This document shows positions 14,246 through 22,698 of a stretch of DNA of 64,000 nucleotides, piece by piece. The position numbers and the translations under genes are program-made. Origin of the DNA: Sulfurovum sp. (GTDB lineage: Bacteria > Campylobacterota > Campylobacteria > Campylobacterales > Sulfurovaceae); NCBI GenBank assembly GCA_027068485.1, contig JAMOSB010000017.1:1-64000 (forward strand), read 5' to 3'. Each line of letters starts with the position of its first letter. Position 1 is the first letter of the stretch. Below the pieces are notes generated by a model, which saw only the letters and a list, made by a program, of their open reading frames with translations, did no database searches and was not told where the DNA came from.

Positions 14246-14929
14246 ATGCGTATTCTCTCGATTGGTAAAGTAGTGACAGATGACTCTTTAGAGATTGTCA
14301 ATGTAACAGAAAGTTCTCTGAGTGAGATAGCAGAGATAGGGGCGTTTGACTATCTTCTCATTAGTGGGGGAGATGGGACGATACGGCGTGTGATGAAACA
14401 GCTCTATACTTATCTCCCTCTTCCCCCAGTTATCCTCAATCCTACTGGCTCTTTCAATGTCATCGCCAAGCTCCACCGTGTCCCCAAACTAGAGCCTCTT
14501 TTGGAGCAGTTGGGAGGAGGGGAGCGACCCCCTACGGCTCTACAGAAGCTCTATCGCCTCAATGCTGAGGTGTTTCTCTTCTCGGCGGGCAATATGGGAG
14601 ATCTCCAACATATCTTTCTCTCTGAGACGCTACGGTTTGGGTGGTTGAAGCGAGGGATAGGGAAGTACCTCTTAGCAGGACTCTTTTTGCTACCTGTACA
14701 TCTGGTAATGACCCCGTTTATGCTACGGAGTCGACAGCGGTTTTTTATCTTTACACCCGCAGGGTTTATCCCCAAGTTTGGGAGTTTTTATGGGAGAGTA
14801 GAGGAGGCGATGAGTCTAGAGCTTCACAACCGCTACAATTTGGTTGAACTCGATGGGGATGTGGTGACGATCCCCGAGAGCCAGCTGGCTATTCAGCCCC
14901 TAGGGAGTATTGAGATCGTGACCCGTTAA
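14246..14929 (+). CDS. Diacylglycerol kinase catalytic-domain protein (YegS/LCB5-like)
   Basis: A 227-residue protein. The nucleotide-binding motif GGDGT is at residues 41-45 (LLISGGDGTIRRV), followed by PTGSFNVIAK, equivalent to the P-x-G-T-x-N-D/x-x-A block. The C-terminal half is beta-rich and ends VELDGDVVTIP, as in lipid kinases of the DAGK_cat family. At 227 residues it is shorter than the usual 290-320 because the region before GGDGT is reduced. The substrate may be diacylglycerol, phosphatidylglycerol or another lipid. Its last four bases overlap the end of the convergent arsC-like gene. Confidence 0.8.
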   Translation: MRILSIGKVVTDDSLEIVNVTESSLSEIAEIGAFDYLLISGGDGTIRRVMKQLYTYLPLPPVILNPTGSFNVIAKLHRVPKLEPLLEQLGGGERPPTALQKLYRLNAEVFLFSAGNMGDLQHIFLSETLRFGWLKRGIGKYLLAGLFLLPVHLVMTPFMLRSRQRFFIFTPAGFIPKFGSFYGRVEEAMSLELHNRYNLVELDGDVVTIPESQLAIQPLGSIEIVTR

Positions 14930-15285
14930 GCCTCTGCTAGGAGGGTGTGGAGGTTTTCGATAGGGCGTGCGATGACGGCTCTCTCCCCTTTGATGATGAT
15001 GGGGCGTTCGATGAGCTTGGGGTGGCTACACATCGCTTCGATCAGGACTCTATTGGAGGTGACGGTGTGGAGTCCTAGCTCTTGGTAGAGATCCTCTTTG
15101 GTACGCATCAGCTCTCGTGGAGAGAGGGCTAGTTGTCGAAGCACTTGGGTGAGTGCTTCGTAGCTAGGGGGTGTCTCAAGGTAGTTAAAGGTGGTAATAG
15201 AGAGGTTGTTTTGCTTCTCTAGTAGAGCCATACTCGCGCGTGACTTGCTACAGTTTGGGTTGTGCCAGATGGTGATAGGTTGCAT
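14926..15285 (-). CDS. ArsC/Spx-family thioredoxin-fold reductase
   Basis: A 119-residue protein with WHNPNCSKSRASMALL at the N-terminus, where Cys12 is the expected catalytic residue, and RPIIIKGERAVIARP near the C-terminus with the arginines that bind oxyanions in ArsC. Length fits glutaredoxin-coupled arsenate reductases, which turn arsenate into arsenite. The closely related YffB/Spx-like proteins share these motifs and do not reduce arsenate, and no ars genes are nearby, so the substrate is open. It follows valS by 10 bases. Confidence 0.82.
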   Translation of the reverse strand: MQPITIWHNPNCSKSRASMALLEKQNNLSITTFNYLETPPSYEALTQVLRQLALSPRELMRTKEDLYQELGLHTVTSNRVLIEAMCSHPKLIERPIIIKGERAVIARPIENLHTLLAEA

Positions 15286-15295
15286 ATACTACTCC

Positions 15296-17929
15296 TTATA
15301 CGCCAAAGCCTGCCAGCTCCGTGGCGACTTTATTCATTTTGTTTTGGGCATCACTTAGGGCTTGTCTATTCTCTGCGATGACCGCTTCAGGGGCATTGGC
15401 AACGAATCGTTCATTGTTGAGCATCCCATTGAGCTTTGCGATCTCTTTTTCAAGCTTCTCTTTTTGGCGGGTGAGTTTGGTGATGATGGGTTGCATATCG
15501 ATCTCACCTGTAGGGAGGTAGACCTCTAGGTTGTCTGATACATCGGTGATGGAGTTAGCGACTTTTGCCTCTACAAAGGCTATCTCCGTGACTTTAGCAA
15601 GCTTCTGGATAAACGGCTTTGCCATTGCCGTATCGATGGTGCTATCGAGTTTGATATAGGCTTTGTCTATCTTCGAATTCCCCATATCGATGACCACTTT
15701 GGCACGACGCAGAGCGGTGATAGACTCCTCGATAATAGTAAACATCGCCTCACTCTGTGCATCTTGCTTGATCGCTTTAGGGAATGGCATCACCATGAGT
15801 GACTCCCCCTCCTCTAGGGTTGTACCACTGAGCTTGTGATAGAGGTGGTCTGCGATAAATGGCATAAAGGGAGAGACCATCTTGAGTGTCTCTTTGAAGA
15901 TCGCTCCAAGCTCTACGATACTCTCACGATCAGCTTTGGAGTACTCAATCCCCCAGTCACAAAACTCATTCCAGACGAAGTTGTAGAGGGCTTTGGCACT
16001 CTCATCAAACTTATAAGACTCAATCGCCCCACGCACACGCTCGACTGCTACACCTAGACGGCTCTGCATATAGCGTCCTAGTGGCGTAGTCACCTCAATA
16101 TCTTTGAGGTCAGGGAAGGTCTCGACATTGAGCTGGAGGTAGTTGGTGGCGTTGTAGAGCTTATTGGTGAAGTTTCTAAACTGCTCTAGGTTTTTGGCTC
16201 CTAGCTTGATATCGCGTCCTTGTACAGCGAGGTAGGCAAGGGTGAAGCGGATGATATCGGCACTATGCTCCTCGACCATATCGAGTGGGTCGATGACATT
16301 GCCTTTGGATTTGGACATCTTGGCTCCATGCTCATCACGCACTAAGGCGTGCATATAGATATCTTTGAAGGGGAGTTGCCCTTGGAAGTGTTCTCCCATC
16401 ATCATCATCCGAGCAACCCAGAAGAACATGATATCAAACCCTGTAATCAGCAGAGAGTTGGGGTAGAAGTCTGCCATATCGGTATCGTTGTAGGTCTCAC
16501 GCATCTTGCCGTTGTTGCCCCATCCTAGTGGACTCATCGCCCAGAGAGCAGAGGAGAACCAAGTATCCAAGACATCAGGGTCTTGGGTGAGGGTAGTGGC
16601 GTGACACTTGGGACACGCCTCTGGCTCATCGGCTCTATCTGCCCACTGATGACCACAGCTCTCACAGCTAAAGACAGGGATACGATGCCCCCACCAGAGC
16701 TGGCGAGAGATACACCATGGGCGTAGTTCATCCATCCACGCCGTGTAGGAGTTGATCCAGTGTGCGGGGTGGAAGTTGTTGTGTTTTTTGGTCTGTTCGA
16801 TAGAGTTTTTGGCGATATCTTCACTCAAAAACCACTGCGTAGAGATAAACGGCTCTACGATATTTTTACAACGGTAGCAGTGTCCTACTTGGTGGGTATG
16901 CTCTTCGATCTTGACGATATGTCCCGCCTCTTGGAGTGCCTTGACGATGATAGGGCGTGCCTCAAGACGCTCTAGCCCTGCAAACTCCCCACAGTAGTCG
17001 TTGAGTATCCCCTTCTCATCGAAGACTTTGATAAACTCTAGGTCGTGTCGCTTCCCTACGGCGTAGTCGTTTTGGTCATGGGCAGGCGTGACCTTGACGA
17101 TCCCTGTCCCAAATGCCATATCGACATGGCTATCGGTGATGATTGTGATAGTGCGGTTGGTTAGGGGGAGGAGTACCTCTTTGCCAACAATACCAAAGTA
17201 GCGTTCATCCTCTGGGTGTACCATGATCGCCGTATCCCCAAAGTAGGTCTCAGGACGGGTGGTGGCAACCTCTATCTCACCACTCCCATCGGCAAATTTA
17301 TAGAGCATATGGTAGAACTTCCCATTGATCTCCTCATGCTCCACTTCGATATCACTCAACGCTCCATCGTGGGTACACCAGTTGACCATATAGGTATTTT
17401 GGGTGATTTTGCCTTCATCGTAGAGTGAGACAAACGCCTCTTTGACTGCCTCTTTGAGTCCCTCATCCATGGTAAATCGCTCACGCTTCCATGCAGGGGT
17501 GACACCGAGCTTACGCATCTGGTGGACGATATTGCCCCCACTGGTCTCTTTCTGGAGCCATGCACGCTCCAAAAACTTCTCTCGCCCTATCGCCTCTTTG
17601 GTTGTCCCCTCTGCAAGGAGCTGTTTTTCGACGATATTTTGTGTCGCAATCCCCGCATGGTCAGTCCCTGGTTGCCAGAGGGTCTTGTAGCCATCCATAC
17701 GCTTATAACGGGTGATGATATCTTGAAGGGTGAAGGTGAGGGCGTGTCCGATATGAAGACTCCCCGTGACATTGGGAGGGGGCATCATAATAGAGAAGTT
17801 TTTCCCCTCCTCTTGGATCTTCTGGTTTCCATCGATCTCAAAGTAGCCACGCTCCTCACAGAGCTTATAGTAGGCATCTTCTACTAATTTGGGGTCATAG
17901 GTCGCTTTTTTGGGTGTTGTTTGGCTCAT
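15296..17929 (-). CDS. valS: Valyl-tRNA synthetase
   Basis: An 877-residue class I synthetase that charges tRNA-Val. It contains the HIGH motif in PPPNVTGSLHIGHAL (about residues 50-64), the editing domain, GSPEQHR-type zinc-ribbon cysteines around 420-450 (CESCGHQW and CPKCHATT), and the KMSKS motif in GAKMSKSKGNVIDP. The C-terminal anticodon-binding domain ends with the ValS coiled coil (TRQKEKLEKEIAKLNGML). Length is normal for the short bacterial type. The arsC-like gene follows in the same operon. Confidence 0.97.
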   Translation of the reverse strand: MSQTTPKKATYDPKLVEDAYYKLCEERGYFEIDGNQKIQEEGKNFSIMMPPPNVTGSLHIGHALTFTLQDIITRYKRMDGYKTLWQPGTDHAGIATQNIVEKQLLAEGTTKEAIGREKFLERAWLQKETSGGNIVHQMRKLGVTPAWKRERFTMDEGLKEAVKEAFVSLYDEGKITQNTYMVNWCTHDGALSDIEVEHEEINGKFYHMLYKFADGSGEIEVATTRPETYFGDTAIMVHPEDERYFGIVGKEVLLPLTNRTITIITDSHVDMAFGTGIVKVTPAHDQNDYAVGKRHDLEFIKVFDEKGILNDYCGEFAGLERLEARPIIVKALQEAGHIVKIEEHTHQVGHCYRCKNIVEPFISTQWFLSEDIAKNSIEQTKKHNNFHPAHWINSYTAWMDELRPWCISRQLWWGHRIPVFSCESCGHQWADRADEPEACPKCHATTLTQDPDVLDTWFSSALWAMSPLGWGNNGKMRETYNDTDMADFYPNSLLITGFDIMFFWVARMMMMGEHFQGQLPFKDIYMHALVRDEHGAKMSKSKGNVIDPLDMVEEHSADIIRFTLAYLAVQGRDIKLGAKNLEQFRNFTNKLYNATNYLQLNVETFPDLKDIEVTTPLGRYMQSRLGVAVERVRGAIESYKFDESAKALYNFVWNEFCDWGIEYSKADRESIVELGAIFKETLKMVSPFMPFIADHLYHKLSGTTLEEGESLMVMPFPKAIKQDAQSEAMFTIIEESITALRRAKVVIDMGNSKIDKAYIKLDSTIDTAMAKPFIQKLAKVTEIAFVEAKVANSITDVSDNLEVYLPTGEIDMQPIITKLTRQKEKLEKEIAKLNGMLNNERFVANAPEAVIAENRQALSDAQNKMNKVATELAGFGV

Positions 17930-17950
17930 CGTAGTATCCTGCGTGATAGT

Positions 17951-17970
17951 ATTATAGTGACGCGATTATA
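17951..17970 (-). promoter_or_regulatory. Two candidate -10 boxes for valS
   Basis: TATAAT occurs twice on the minus strand, at 17956-17951 and at 17970-17965 (within CGCTATAATCGCG). These are 22 and 36 bases upstream of the valS start. The second carries the GCTATAAT form seen at several other genes in the window. The divergent ung gene has a TATACT box at 18013-18018. Confidence 0.5.
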
Positions 17971-18024
17971 GCGTAATGGTGCTTTGGCATTCTTCCCTTA
18001 GAGTAGATACGCTATACTTTTGCC

Positions 18025-18711
18025 ATGAATAATAACAAGAAAATAGATTTGGATTCCTCGTGGTTGGCTCATCTTGGGGATGAGTTTGAGAAGCCTTATA
18101 TGCAAGAGCTTAGAGCTTTTTTGGCTTCACAGATCGCTGAGGGGAGGCAGATATTGCCCCCTCCTAAGCAGTGGTTTCATGCACTCAATAGTACACCCCT
18201 AGAGCAGGTAAAAGTGGTGATACTTGGGCAAGATCCTTATCCTACGGTGGGGCATGCGCATGGACTCTGCTTTTCGGTACTCCCTGAGGTCACCCCGCTC
18301 CCCAAATCTCTGCTCAATATCAACAAAGAGCTGTTGAGTGATATCGGTGTAGACAATAGCCACACGGGTTACCTTCAGCCGTGGGCAGAGCAGGGGGTAC
18401 TGCTACTCAATGCCGTCCTCACCGTAGAAGCAGGCAAGACCAATGCCCACCAAGGAAAAGGGTGGGAACGCTTCACCGATCGGGTCATCGAGGTGATCAA
18501 TGAGGCATGTGAGCATGTCGTCTTTATCTTGTGGGGGGCGTATGCTCAGAAGAAGGGGCATCATATCGATACCACACGCCATCTCATACTCAAAAGCCCC
18601 CACCCCTCTCCGCTCTCTGCCTATCGTGGGTTTTTTGGAAGTCGTCCCTTCTCACAGACCAATGCCTACCTTGAAGCACACGGCAAAGGGGTGATTGATT
18701 GGGCGGTGTGA
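18025..18711 (+). CDS. ung: Uracil-DNA glycosylase, family 1
   Basis: A 228-residue base-excision repair enzyme that removes uracil from DNA. The water-activating Asp70 lies in VVILGQDPYPTVGHAHGLCF, the uracil pocket in GVLLLNAVLTVEAGK, and the DNA-intercalation loop with catalytic His in SPHPSPLSAYRGFFGSRPFS. Length is normal. It is transcribed divergently from valS. Confidence 0.96.
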   Translation: MNNNKKIDLDSSWLAHLGDEFEKPYMQELRAFLASQIAEGRQILPPPKQWFHALNSTPLEQVKVVILGQDPYPTVGHAHGLCFSVLPEVTPLPKSLLNINKELLSDIGVDNSHTGYLQPWAEQGVLLLNAVLTVEAGKTNAHQGKGWERFTDRVIEVINEACEHVVFILWGAYAQKKGHHIDTTRHLILKSPHPSPLSAYRGFFGSRPFSQTNAYLEAHGKGVIDWAV

Positions 18712-18737
18712 GTCGCTCTCTTTAACGCACTTTTGGC

Positions 18738-18743
18738 TATAAT
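18738..18743 (+). promoter_or_regulatory. -10 element for the UbiD-family gene
   Basis: TTTTGGCTATAATCTTTGG contains TATAAT 33 bases before the start codon at 18777. No good -35 hexamer lies 16-18 bases upstream. Confidence 0.55.
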
Positions 18744-18776
18744 CTTTGGAACAATCACAACGCCAAAGGTAGAATA

Positions 18777-20600
18777 ATGCAAGATGTAGTAGCGTGGCTC
18801 ACAGCACACGGCAACCTCAAAATCATAGATGAACCCCTCGATGTAGAGCTAGAGATCCCCCATGTCGCCTATATCGAGGTGAAGAAGCCCGACTCTCGTC
18901 CTCTCCTCTTTACTCAGCCTATCAATCGTGCCAAGGGGATCACCTATGAGATGCCTGTACTGATGAATATTTTTGCCAATAAATCCCTCACTGAGGAGAT
19001 CTTTGGGAAGCACCCTGACGCAGTGGCAGAGGGGATAGAGGAGCTACTCAAACTCAAACCCCCCAAAGCCCTTATCGATAAGATCAAGATGATACCCAAG
19101 CTCTTCTCACTCAAAAATGTCTTCCCTAAGCGGTTAAAGTTTAGAGGGGAGTGTCAAGAGGTGATTATCCCCAAAGCGGAGGTGGATCTCGATAGACTCC
19201 CGATTCTCAAGACTTGGGAGGAGGATGGGGGTGCGTTTATCACGATGGGGCAGGTCTATACCCAAAGCCTCGATGGGAGTATGCAAAATCTTGGGATGTA
19301 CCGTCTACAGCAGTATGATAAAAATCGTCTAGGGATGCACTGGCAGATCCATAAAGATGCCTCTCACTTCTTTGATCAGTACCAACGAGCAGGTAAAAAG
19401 ATGCCTATTAGTGTGGCGATCGGGGGAGATCCTCTCTATATCTGGTGTGGACAGGCTCCGATGCCTCATGGGATGTTTGAGATGTTGCTCTATGGATTTG
19501 TCCGCAACCAAAATGCCCAACTTGTCAAGTCGATCACCAATGAGATCTATATCCCTAGGGATGTCGATATCGTCATTGAGGGGTTTGTCGATCCGACACT
19601 CACCGAGATAGAGGGACCCTTTGGGGATCATACAGGCTACTATACACTCAAAGAGCCGTTTCCTGTGATGGAGGTAGAGACTATCACTATGAAAAAATCT
19701 CCCGTCTTTGCTGCGACAGTGGTAGGGAAGCCACCTTTGGAAGATAAGTATATGGGGTGGGCGACAGAGCGTGTTTTCCTCCCGATGCTCAAACCCATGG
19801 CTCCTGATCTCATCGACTACAATATGCCAGAGAATGGGGTCTTTCATAACCTTATTATGGCGAAGATGAAAACACTCTATAAGGGACATGCGATGCAGTT
19901 TATGCACGCCTTTTGGGGAGTGGGGCAGATGAGCTTTGTGAAGCATGCCCTCTTTGTGGGGGAGGATGCCCCCAAGCTAGAGGAGAGTGAAGCCCTTACC
20001 GAGCATATCCTTGACCGTCTAAGTCCTGAGCGGGTTTTTATCACCAAAGGGATCGTCGATCATCTCGATCACTCCTCCTCTGAGCAGTTTGTCGGTGGGA
20101 AGCTTGGGGTCGATGCTACAGGTGATGAGATAGCAGAGGGGGTAGCAGTGCCACTAGAGGATAGTAAGCTCTTTGAGAAGGTACACAAGTGCTACCGTGA
20201 TGTGGTCGCACTCAAGCAGTACTTCTCTCAGACCAAAAACCCCCTCTGTGTCATTATGGTAGAGAAGCAGGAGTCTATGGCTAACCTCATGGACAAACTC
20301 GCCCCACTCCATGCCCACATCAAAGTCGCCATCATCGTAGAGCGAGCCAATAATGAACTTGACAACCCCTATATGTTGCTATGGCGTGTGGTCAACAACA
20401 TCGACGCAAGCCGAGATGTTCGCCTCTCCCCCTATATCATGGTCGATGCCACCAACAAGGGAGCATTGGATGGCTTCAGCCGTGAGTGGCCAGGAGACAC
20501 CTTCTGTACCAAGTCTGTACTCGATGATTTACAAGCTAAAGGGCTGATAGATATAGAGGAAGCATTTGTGAAGAAGTTTGGATTGTTGCCGTTTGAGTAG
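18777..20600 (+). CDS. UbiD-family decarboxylase (probable menaquinone biosynthesis)
   Basis: A 607-residue UbiD-fold enzyme. Such enzymes use prenylated FMN, made by a UbiX partner not in this window, to remove CO2 from aromatic or unsaturated acids. Conserved blocks include FRGECQEVIIPKAEVDLDRLP, then WHIHK-equivalent MHWQIHKDASHFF, SVAIGGDPLYIWC and FVDPTLTEIEGPFGDHTGYY, whose E-x-x-x-E/D residues form the active site. Length fits the long UbiD form seen in Campylobacterota, where it is thought to act late in menaquinone synthesis (futalosine pathway). That pathway role is inferred. An AAAGG site precedes the start. Confidence 0.88.
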   Translation: MQDVVAWLTAHGNLKIIDEPLDVELEIPHVAYIEVKKPDSRPLLFTQPINRAKGITYEMPVLMNIFANKSLTEEIFGKHPDAVAEGIEELLKLKPPKALIDKIKMIPKLFSLKNVFPKRLKFRGECQEVIIPKAEVDLDRLPILKTWEEDGGAFITMGQVYTQSLDGSMQNLGMYRLQQYDKNRLGMHWQIHKDASHFFDQYQRAGKKMPISVAIGGDPLYIWCGQAPMPHGMFEMLLYGFVRNQNAQLVKSITNEIYIPRDVDIVIEGFVDPTLTEIEGPFGDHTGYYTLKEPFPVMEVETITMKKSPVFAATVVGKPPLEDKYMGWATERVFLPMLKPMAPDLIDYNMPENGVFHNLIMAKMKTLYKGHAMQFMHAFWGVGQMSFVKHALFVGEDAPKLEESEALTEHILDRLSPERVFITKGIVDHLDHSSSEQFVGGKLGVDATGDEIAEGVAVPLEDSKLFEKVHKCYRDVVALKQYFSQTKNPLCVIMVEKQESMANLMDKLAPLHAHIKVAIIVERANNELDNPYMLLWRVVNNIDASRDVRLSPYIMVDATNKGALDGFSREWPGDTFCTKSVLDDLQAKGLIDIEEAFVKKFGLLPFE

Positions 20601-20619
20601 GGGAGGCTTTCTCAATGCT

Positions 20620-20673
20620 CTATCGTAATAAGCCTAGCTTGCTAAACTCCTTATGGATAGCAATATCAAGCAC
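20620..20673 (-). pseudogene. Toxin stub next to the RelB/DinJ remnant
   Basis: A GTG at 20673, overlapping the antitoxin-remnant stop, opens 17 codons (LDIAIHKEFSKLGLL) and ends at a TAG. YafQ/RelE-type toxins begin with a similar strand and helix, so this looks like the first residues of a toxin gene whose remainder is gone. The call depends on the antitoxin remnant beside it. Confidence 0.45.
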
Positions 20674-20797
20674 CGAGTTTCTCTCTTAGGGTATCAAGGG
20701 AGACTTTGGTCATCTTCTTTCCCTTTCGTGCATCTTCTATGATGCTGACGGTCTCTTCATTGGGGATTTTGATAGCAAAAGGTATACCCTTTTCCAT
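20666..20797 (-). pseudogene. RelB/DinJ-family antitoxin remnant
   Basis: A 43-codon frame starts at ATG 20797 and contains KGIPFAIKIPNEETVSIIED, which matches the C-terminal half of RelB/DinJ antitoxins (G-x-P-F-x-x-x-x-P-N-x-E-T). It then runs through KKMTKVSLDTLREKLGA. The N-terminal ribbon-helix-helix half is absent, and a TGA lies in frame two codons upstream of the ATG. Without a DNA-binding domain it is probably a relic, although the part that binds the toxin is intact. The rest of the 20601-20902 spacer holds only the toxin stub and the peroxiredoxin promoter. Confidence 0.6.
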
Positions 20798-20860
20798 GAC
20801 TCATCAGGAGAGAAGAAGATAAAATCACTCCTATTTTATCTTCCTTTAAAGTTAAGCTGA

Positions 20861-20866
20861 TATAAT
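20861..20866 (+). promoter_or_regulatory. -10 element for the peroxiredoxin gene
   Basis: TATAAT in AGCTGATATAATTTCC lies 36 bases before the start codon. The AT-rich stretch between it and the start (ATAAAAATTATTATTAA, about 20877-20893) resembles PerR/Fur operators, which are rich in ATTAT repeats. Control by the PerR-like protein encoded next is plausible but not shown. Confidence 0.55.
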
Positions 20867-20902
20867 TTCCTTACAAATAAAAATTATTATTAAGGAATTT
20901 AA

Positions 20903-21499
20903 ATGTTAGTAACTAAAAAAGCTCCAGATTTTACAGCAACAGCTGTACTTGCAGATGGTCAAATTGTTGATGGATTTAATCTTATGGAAAACTTGGGTGA
21001 GAAGGGTGCGGTACTTTTTTTCTATCCACTTGACTTTACTTTTGTCTGTCCTTCAGAGATTATCGCATTTTCTCATAGAGCCAAAGAGTTTACTGATAGA
21101 GGGATCAATGTAATTGGTGTCTCTGTAGATAGCCAATTCTCACACTTCGCATGGAGAGAGACACCAGTAGAGCAAGGTGGTATTGGTAGAGTCAACTTCC
21201 CATTGGTTGCTGACCTCTCTAAGCAGATCGCGAGAGACTATGATGTATTGCTTGATGAAGCGGTAGCACTTAGAGGATCATTCCTTATCGATGCAGATGG
21301 TACTGTAAGACATGCTGTGATCAATGACCTTCCACTGGGTAGAAATATTGATGAGATGATCAGAATGGTGGATACTATGCTCTTTACCAATGAGCATGGT
21401 GAAGTCTGTCCTGCTGGTTGGGTCAAAGGTGATGAGGGTATGAAAGCTGATACAGAAGGTGTTGCTGAGTATCTTGAGAAACACGCTGACGAACTCTAG
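20903..21499 (+). CDS. Typical 2-Cys peroxiredoxin (AhpC/TSA family)
   Basis: A 198-residue thiol peroxidase that reduces H2O2 and organic peroxides. Peroxidatic Cys49 is in DFTFVCPSEI, resolving Cys169 in GEVCPAGW. GGIG replaces the GGLG loop at 92-95, and the C-terminal YF motif of over-oxidation-sensitive enzymes is missing (it ends EKHADEL), so it may be a robust type. Reduction would come from thioredoxin or a similar donor. A PerR/Fur-family gene follows on the same strand, separated by a long hairpin. Confidence 0.95.
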   Translation: MLVTKKAPDFTATAVLADGQIVDGFNLMENLGEKGAVLFFYPLDFTFVCPSEIIAFSHRAKEFTDRGINVIGVSVDSQFSHFAWRETPVEQGGIGRVNFPLVADLSKQIARDYDVLLDEAVALRGSFLIDADGTVRHAVINDLPLGRNIDEMIRMVDTMLFTNEHGEVCPAGWVKGDEGMKADTEGVAEYLEKHADEL

Positions 21500-21543
21500 T
21501 CAATAGACCTCCTCCGAGTGAGGGGGTACTACAGAAGTAATGT

Positions 21544-21592
21544 TTTAGCCTCATACTTCAACTCCTCCCCTTTTTTGGGGTATGAGGCTAAA
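21544..21592 (+). terminator. Hairpin between peroxiredoxin and PerR-like genes
   Basis: TTTAGCCTCATAC (21544-21556) pairs perfectly with GTATGAGGCTAAA (21580-21592), and inside it CCCC pairs with GGGG around a T-rich loop. The long stem would end or attenuate transcription after the peroxiredoxin gene. The T residues lie in the loop rather than after the stem, so it is not a textbook terminator. A further weak GC-rich stem lies at about 21507-21528. Confidence 0.55.
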
Positions 21593-21616
21593 CCATTATT
21601 TCTCCAAAGGATCACC

Positions 21617-22039
21617 ATGAGTGACTATGCAACGCTACTCAAAGCGTCTGGACTCAAAGCAACATTTCAACGCATGATTGTACTTGAGACCATAGAGTGT
21701 GATGGACATCGAAGTGTGGAGGAGATCCATGAAGTCCTCAAAGAGAGTTACCCCTCTATCTCCCTCGCCACAATCTACAAAAATATCACGATGCTCCAAG
21801 AGAAAGGGATCTTAACAGAGGTGCCAATCGTCGGGAGAAAATCAAAGTATGAACTCTCCAAATCGGAGCATATCCATCTTGTCTGTACGCTTTGTGGTGG
21901 GGTAGAGGATCACCCCTATCCTCCGCAGAGTGATGAGGTGTTGAGACCATTGATAGCCAAGGAGCAGTTTGCCCTGCAGAAACGAGACATCAACCTCTAT
22001 GGTATCTGTCACCTCTGTCAGGTCGCCTCGACCTCTTAG
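21617..22039 (+). CDS. perR: Fur-family regulator, PerR-like
   Basis: A 140-residue metal-dependent repressor. The winged helix includes GLKATFQRMIVLETIECDGH and ISLATIYKNITMLQEKGIL. The metal-site half has SEHIHLVCTLCGGVEDH and a second CxxC pair at the end (YGICHLCQ), the structural zinc site. Position after a peroxiredoxin gene suggests PerR, but Fur cannot be excluded by sequence. I chose ATG 21617 because AAAGGATCACC lies just upstream; a longer frame from 21518 would read through the hairpin 21544-21592. Confidence 0.87.
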   Translation: MSDYATLLKASGLKATFQRMIVLETIECDGHRSVEEIHEVLKESYPSISLATIYKNITMLQEKGILTEVPIVGRKSKYELSKSEHIHLVCTLCGGVEDHPYPPQSDEVLRPLIAKEQFALQKRDINLYGICHLCQVASTS

Positions 22040-22296
22040 AGAGAGATGAGGTGCTTGAGCTTCTCTTGATTGAGCTTTTTGATAAGTTTGGTAGAGAGTT
22101 CGCCGTAGCGTTCTTCATCAAGGTTGAGTTGGGTTTGGATCGTTTGTGCATCCTGCTCTCTTGCCCATGCCGTGAGAAGCTTTAGCTCTTTTTTGGTGAG
22201 TTTGACTTTGAGTACTTCATAGACCTCTTGGGGGTCTTTGAGTGGTGTGACGAGTTTGTTGATATGTTTTTCTATCTCTTGGTTGAGTTCTATCAT
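22036..22296 (-). CDS. Small helical protein of unknown function
   Basis: An 86-residue all-helical protein, highly charged. The middle (KKELKLLTAWAREQDAQTIQ followed by LDEERYGELSTKLIKKL) is shaped like a sigma-region-4 or LuxR-type helix-turn-helix, which suggests DNA or protein binding. This is inference from spacing only. Its end overlaps the perR end by four bases (convergent), and it lies 12 bases after crcB, so it is the last gene of the crcB-plsC string. Confidence 0.6.
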   Translation of the reverse strand: MIELNQEIEKHINKLVTPLKDPQEVYEVLKVKLTKKELKLLTAWAREQDAQTIQTQLNLDEERYGELSTKLIKKLNQEKLKHLISL

Positions 22297-22308
22297 CGAT
22301 AGCTCCTT

Positions 22309-22698
22309 CTATTTAGTAAAGTGTAGCATTGAGAGGTAGCCAATCCCTGCAAAGAGAATGGTACCAAAGAGGTTGAGTGTGATATTGAGTAGGGCATGGC
22401 TATACTCTCCCGCCTCCAACAAAAAAAAGCTCTCTATCGCAAAGGTAGAGTAGGTGGTCAACGCACCCAAAATCCCTGTCACCATAAAAGTTTTTAGGTG
22501 TGGAGAGAGTGCGGTATTGAGATGAAAATAGGCAAAGAGTAGCCCGATGAGTAGACTCCCGATGAGGTTGACTGTGAGTGTCCCTAGTGGGAGGAAGTGG
22601 CTAAAGTGCTTGTTGATTGTGGTGTTGATGAGGAGTCGAAGGGTTGCTCCTACTGCCCCTCCACTAGCGACTGCGATGATGCTGAGTGTACTCGTCAT
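22309..22698 (-). CDS. crcB: Fluoride efflux channel CrcB (FluC)
   Basis: A 129-residue protein with four membrane helices that forms a dual-topology dimer exporting fluoride. Family blocks are ASGGAVGATLRLLIN, PLGTLTVNLIGSLLIGLL with the key Asn, and TGILGALTTYSTFAIE with the phenylalanine-box threonines. Its start overlaps the plsC end by 35 bases, so there is no room for a fluoride riboswitch directly upstream. Confidence 0.93.
   Translation of the reverse strand: MTSTLSIIAVASGGAVGATLRLLINTTINKHFSHFLPLGTLTVNLIGSLLIGLLFAYFHLNTALSPHLKTFMVTGILGALTTYSTFAIESFFLLEAGEYSHALLNITLNLFGTILFAGIGYLSMLHFTK

Noticed and set aside
19329-19946. 205-codon minus-strand frame
   Set aside because: It is antisense to the UbiD-family gene and its composition fits a shadow frame.
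21518-21616. Longer start for the PerR-like protein
   Set aside because: It would be translated through the 21544-21592 hairpin; AAAGGATCACC points to ATG 21617.
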